A DNA stretch of 64,000 nucleotides, from positions 20,933-84,932 of the forward strand of contig JBOIDC010000003.1 in NCBI GenBank assembly GCA_050740315.1, read 5' to 3'. Position 1 is the first letter of the stretch. Each line of letters begins with the position of its first letter. Shown here one piece after another: positions 60,982 to 64,000 of this stretch. The position numbers and the translations under genes were made by a program. Below the pieces are notes generated by a model, which was not told where the DNA came from, searched no databases, and saw only the letters and a program-made list of their open reading frames with translations. This DNA is from JACCYU01 sp050740315 (GTDB lineage Bacteria; Pseudomonadota; Gammaproteobacteria; JACCYU01).

Positions 60982-61101
60982 GGCTGTTAGAGCGCCGCCG
61001 GGATATGTCCGACCAATCGAATGGTAATCTCCGCCGAATCTTAGCATGCCGCGCGATGAGGCATAGCCCCAATGCTGACAAGGCCGACGGGTTTGTCTAG
61101 T

Positions 61102-62169
61102 ATGCCGTTCATGAGTGATTCTGAGTGCCCTGCGATGATGTCGCAGTGGCGAAGCTTCCTGATCGACAGTGGCGCCGAACTGGAGCACGGGCGGGTGGCA
61201 AGCTTTGGCAATCCACAGTGTGAGCTCTCGATCGTGACCACTGGCAACGTCCTTTGCGATCTTTCGCATCGCGGCCTGATCGGCGCGCGTGGCGAGGATG
61301 CTGTTGATTTTCTCCAGAACCAGCTCAGCAGCGATGTCCGGGAGATTTCCGAGACCCACAGTCAACTGAGCAGTTACTGTAGTCCCAGAGGCAGGATGCT
61401 GGCCAGCTTGCGCCTGTTCCGGCGTGGCGACACGTATTATTTGAGCCTGCCCGCGGAGATTCTCCAGGCGACCTTGAAGCGGGTGCGCATGTTCGTGCTC
61501 AGGGCCAAGGTGATCTTGGAAGACCAAAGCCTTGATCTGGTTCGCTGCGGCTACTCCGGTACTGATGCCGAACAAGAGCTGAAGCAGGCTTTCGGCGCCT
61601 GTCCGACCGGTGTGGATGATGCCTTGCAGACGGGCGAGCTGACCGTGCTGCGGATCCCGGGACCCCATCCGCGTTTCGAGATTCACGGGCCGGCGGCTGC
61701 GGTGACGAAGCTGTGGGACCGGCTCAACGTCCGCGCCGCGCCGGTAGGCGCCGCGCCCTGGGCGTTACTGGACATCCTGTCCGGATTGCCGAACATTTAC
61801 CCCGCCACGGCGGACCGCTTCGTCCCGCAAATGGCGAATCTGCAGCTGATCGGCGGCGTCAGCTTCAGCAAAGGCTGTTACCCCGGTCAGGAAGTGGTGG
61901 CCCGCATGCATTATCTGGGTAATCTCAAGCGCCGCATGTACCGGATTAGCGCGGCGACCGATACCGTCCCGCAACCGGGCGACAGCGTGTTCGCCGCGGA
62001 CAAGGACACCAAAGAGCCCAGCGGCGCGATCGTCGAGGCGCAGCCACATCCCGACGGCGGTGTAGCCGCGCTGGCGGTGCTGCGGATCGACGACGCGGAG
62101 CAGCACCAACTGCGCCTGTGGGATGCGGACGGCGCGCCCGTAAAGCTCGAGACGCTGCCTTATGTTTGA
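61102..62169 (+). CDS. ygfZ: YgfZ/GcvT-like folate-binding protein
   Basis: 355 residues from ATG 61102; ATG 61111 and TTG or GTG codons before it are alternatives. Family landmarks: RGLIGARGEDAVDFLQNQLSSDV at the start of the GcvT fold and the conserved KGCYPGQEVVARMHYLGNLKRR around 265-285, whose Cys is the functional residue of YgfZ. A beta-barrel end follows. It uses tetrahydrofolate to support Fe-S cluster enzymes such as MiaB. Divergent from sdhE with a short shared upstream region, as in related genomes. Confidence 0.93.
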   Translation: MPFMSDSECPAMMSQWRSFLIDSGAELEHGRVASFGNPQCELSIVTTGNVLCDLSHRGLIGARGEDAVDFLQNQLSSDVREISETHSQLSSYCSPRGRMLASLRLFRRGDTYYLSLPAEILQATLKRVRMFVLRAKVILEDQSLDLVRCGYSGTDAEQELKQAFGACPTGVDDALQTGELTVLRIPGPHPRFEIHGPAAAVTKLWDRLNVRAAPVGAAPWALLDILSGLPNIYPATADRFVPQMANLQLIGGVSFSKGCYPGQEVVARMHYLGNLKRRMYRISAATDTVPQPGDSVFAADKDTKEPSGAIVEAQPHPDGGVAALAVLRIDDAEQHQLRLWDADGAPVKLETLPYV

Positions 62170-62238
62170 TAAACGGGAGGCCGATAACCGGGATCGCGCG
62201 TCCTCGCCCCTCGCCGCCCGCCCTCCGCGCCACGCCAC

Positions 62239-62394
62239 ATGCGCGGCGTGACGTTGCTGTTCGTGATCGTGGTGCTGATCGCGCTGGCCGGCTACATCGT
62301 GCGTCCGAGCAGCAAGGTCGCGTCCAATACCTTGTATATCTTAAGCGGCATCTTCACCGCCCTGCTGGCGCTGGGCCTGACGCGCATGGGCTGA
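62239..62394 (+). CDS. Small two-helix membrane protein, 51 residues
   Basis: An ATG at 62239 opens a frame of 51 codons to a TGA at 62392-62394. The product starts MRGVTLLFVIVVLIALAGYIV, a clear membrane helix, followed by RPSSKVASNT, and a second helix LYILSGIFTALLALGLTRMG. The positive loop between the helices and the fit of the frame between ygfZ and the convergent lysS gene (13-base gap) make it a likely real gene. No strong ribosome binding site is visible, although GCGCCACGCCAC precedes the ATG. Function unknown; small double-helix proteins of this kind are often missed in annotation. Confidence 0.6.
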   Translation: MRGVTLLFVIVVLIALAGYIVRPSSKVASNTLYILSGIFTALLALGLTRMG

Positions 62395-62407
62395 CCGGCG
62401 CGCGCCG

Positions 62408-63910
62408 CTAGTCCGCCTCGGGCCGCATGTGCGGAAACAACAGCACGTCGCGGATCGACGGCGAATCCGTCAACAGCATGACCAGCCGGTCGATGCCGAT
62501 GCCCTCGCCCGCCGTGGGAGGCAGGCCGTATTCCAGTGCGCGGATGTAATCCGCGTCGAAGTGCATGGCTTCCTCGTCGCCGGCCTCCTTGGCCACGGCC
62601 TGCCCGCGAAAGCGTTCCGCCTGATCCTCGGCATCGTTCAGCTCGGAAAAACCGTTGGCCAGCTCGCGGCCGGCGACAAACAACTCGAAGCGGTCCGTGA
62701 CAGACGGATCGGCGTCGTTACGGCGCGCCAGCGGCGATACCGCGGTCGGGTACGCTGTGATGAAGGTTGGCTCGCGCAGCCGCGCCTCTACCGTTTTCTC
62801 AAAGATTTCAACCTGCATCTTGCCGGCGCTGTCGTCCGCCTTCACGGGCACCGCCAGGCGCTCGGCGAGCCGCTTGAGCGCGGCAAGATCGTCCAGGTCG
62901 GCCGGATTCACGCCGTCGTTGTAATGCACGATCGCCTCTTTCACGGTCATGCGCGCGAAGGGTTTCTCCAGATCGTACCGCTGCCCCTGATAGCTCATCT
63001 GGGCTTGCCCCGTAATCGCTACCGCCAGCTGACGCAGCAAGTCTTCGGTCAGGTCCATCAGATCGCGGTAATCGGCATACGCCTGATAGAACTCCAACAT
63101 GGTGAACTCGGGGTTGTGCTGTGTCGAAAGCCCTTCGTTGCGGAAACTGCGGTTGATCTCGTAGACTCGCTCGAAGCCGCCCACCACCAGACGCTTCAGA
63201 TAAAGCTCCGGCGCGATGCGCAGGTAAAGCTTCATGTCCAGCGCATTGTGATGGGTGACGAAGGGTCGCGCCGCGGCGCCGCCCGGGATGGGCTGCATCA
63301 TCGGCGTCTCCACCTCGAGAAAGCCGCGCTCATCCAGATATTGCCGTATGAAGCGGATAATCCTGCTGCGCACGCGAAACGCCCCGCGCACCGTGTCGTT
63401 CATAATGAGATCGACGTAACGCTGCCGGTAGCGCTGCTCCGGGTCGGTAAGCCCGTGAAACTTTTCCGGCAGCGGACGCAGCGATTTCGACAGCAACCGC
63501 AGCTCATCGACCTTGATGCTGAGCTCGCCGGTTTTTGTCTTAACCAGCACGCCGCACGCGCCGACGATATCGCCCACGTCCCAGGTCTTGAAATCTTGGT
63601 AGACGCCTTCCGGCAAGGCATCGCGCTGTATTAACAGCTGAATGTGCCCGGACATGTCCAAAACTTGCGCAAAGCTGGCCTTGCCCATGACGCGCTTGGC
63701 GATCAGCCGGCCAGCCACCTTGGCGCGAACGTTGTTTGTCTCCAGCGCCGCGGCATCCATCTTGCGCCATCGGGCATGCAGCTCGGCGGCCAGCGCATCG
63801 CGCCGGAAATCATTGGGAAACGCCTGCCCGCGCGCGCGTAAGCTCGTGAGCTTCTGGCGTCGCTGCGCGATCAGTTTGTTTTCGTCGGGCGCGCCAGCGT
63901 CTTCATTCAT
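62408..63910 (-). CDS. lysS: Lysyl-tRNA synthetase, class II
   Basis: 500 residues. N-terminal OB-fold anticodon domain (KVAGRLIAKRVMGKASFAQVLD around 65-86), then class II motifs: motif 1 near RSRIIRFIRQYLDERGFLEVETPMMQ, motif 2 FERVYEINRSFRNEGLST, and motif 3 GEGIGIDRLVMLLT before the C-terminal LLFPHMRPE. It charges tRNA-Lys with lysine using ATP. The preceding gene on the same strand is prfB, with a 6-base gap, the classical gammaproteobacterial prfB-lysS operon. All expected regions are intact. Confidence 0.97.
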   Translation of the reverse strand: MNEDAGAPDENKLIAQRRQKLTSLRARGQAFPNDFRRDALAAELHARWRKMDAAALETNNVRAKVAGRLIAKRVMGKASFAQVLDMSGHIQLLIQRDALPEGVYQDFKTWDVGDIVGACGVLVKTKTGELSIKVDELRLLSKSLRPLPEKFHGLTDPEQRYRQRYVDLIMNDTVRGAFRVRSRIIRFIRQYLDERGFLEVETPMMQPIPGGAAARPFVTHHNALDMKLYLRIAPELYLKRLVVGGFERVYEINRSFRNEGLSTQHNPEFTMLEFYQAYADYRDLMDLTEDLLRQLAVAITGQAQMSYQGQRYDLEKPFARMTVKEAIVHYNDGVNPADLDDLAALKRLAERLAVPVKADDSAGKMQVEIFEKTVEARLREPTFITAYPTAVSPLARRNDADPSVTDRFELFVAGRELANGFSELNDAEDQAERFRGQAVAKEAGDEEAMHFDADYIRALEYGLPPTAGEGIGIDRLVMLLTDSPSIRDVLLFPHMRPEAD

Positions 63911-63916
63911 GCCGTG

Positions 63917-64000
63917 TTACAGTCCGCTCTTGAGGCTGGCCTCGATGAAACGATCCAGATCGCCGTCCAGCACCGCTTGCGTGTTGCCGACCTCCACGCC
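63917..64000 (-). CDS. prfB: Peptide chain release factor 2, C-terminal end
   Basis: Only the last 27 codons and the TAA are in the window. The translation GVEVGNTQAVLDGDLDRF followed by IEASLKSGL is the conserved C-terminus of RF2. It is upstream of lysS on the same strand. The N-terminal part, including any programmed frameshift site, lies outside. Confidence 0.9.
   Translation of the reverse strand, partial: GVEVGNTQAVLDGDLDRFIEASLKSGL

Noticed and set aside
60982..61686. Long minus-strand open frame upstream of and in frame with sdhE, running across ygfZ
   Set aside because: Only the last 90 residues resemble SdhE. The rest is antisense to the well-supported ygfZ gene and is not protein-like.
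62396..62407. CGGCGCGCGCCG palindrome between the small membrane gene and lysS, possible bidirectional terminator
   Set aside because: No loop and no T run on either side; GC-rich palindromes of this length are expected by chance here.
62429..63634. 401-codon plus-strand frame opposite lysS
   Set aside because: Complete lysS motifs are on the other strand; the plus-strand product shows no recognisable domain.
1..64000. CRISPR arrays, tRNA, rRNA genes or prophage
   Set aside because: No regularly spaced repeats, no tRNA-like T-loop/acceptor pairs, no rRNA segments and no phage structural or integrase genes were seen on reading.

Overview
The window looks like the chromosome of a gammaproteobacterium, probably a Chromatiales-type sulfur bacterium or a relative. 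Family content supports this: lysS next to prfB, the sdhE-ygfX pair divergent from ygfZ, a DUF1249 (YqiB) protein, an Rrf2/IscR-type regulator and a Thivi_2564-type mini membrane protein. Most of the window is GC-rich. About 55 kb of it (roughly 2-58.7 kb) is one large exopolysaccharide (EPS) locus of the exosortase A (XrtA/PEP-CTERM) type.

Layout. 1-1416: C-terminus of a hybrid histidine kinase (REC-HPt) and a REC-GGDEF diguanylate cyclase, a likely c-di-GMP input. 2.1-13.3 kb (minus strand): WecB epimerase, a duplicated Cys-rich protein, a Wzx flippase, then a cassette of PIG-L deacetylase, sugar nucleotidyltransferase, DUF4910 peptidase-like protein, FG-GAP secreted protein, C-methyltransferase and GT2. 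13.8-16.6 kb (plus): XrtA-associated acyl-CoA ligase and PLP decarboxylase. 16.6-18.0 kb: XrtA-associated ATPase. 18.0-27.1 kb: an accessory segment that looks AT-richer by eye, with an IS4-type transposase scar, a FemAB/GNAT-like protein, an asparagine-synthetase-like protein without the N-terminal Cys, a PL14-like secreted protein, a kelch-like secreted protein and a membrane-anchored heparinase II/III-like protein. 27.2-33.4 kb (minus): GT4, XrtA hydrolases 1 and 2, acyl carrier protein, GNAT protein, DegT-like aminotransferase and a TPR protein. 33.6-35.4 kb (plus): an asparagine-synthetase-like amidotransferase. 35.4-56.2 kb (minus): the core XrtA EPS run, from TIGR03013 sugar transferase, export lipoprotein, chain-length protein, BY-kinase, outer-membrane protein, deacetylase and FemAB through several glycosyltransferases and two amidotransferases to the O-glycosylation ligase. 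56.3-58.7 kb (plus): TviB-like UDP-sugar dehydrogenase and a UDP-sugar epimerase. 58.8-64 kb: housekeeping genes.

How it works together (family knowledge plus inference). WecB, the TviB-like dehydrogenase and the epimerase supply nucleotide sugars. The TIGR03013 transferase starts the unit on undecaprenyl phosphate and the glycosyltransferases extend it. Wzx flips it, the Wzy_C-type ligase joins units or transfers them, and chain length and export run through the Wzz-like protein, BY-kinase, export lipoprotein and TIGR03016 barrel. Four asparagine-synthetase-like proteins, three GNAT/FemAB-like proteins and an acyl-ligase/ACP/decarboxylase/hydrolase set suggest extensive amide or acyl decoration of the polymer.

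Main surprises: no exosortase and no PEP-CTERM substrate is visible although the marker glycan genes are present; the XrtA ATPase lies about 33 kb from its usual neighbours; the acyl module is split by the accessory segment; and the IscR-like regulator lacks the three Fe-S cysteines.
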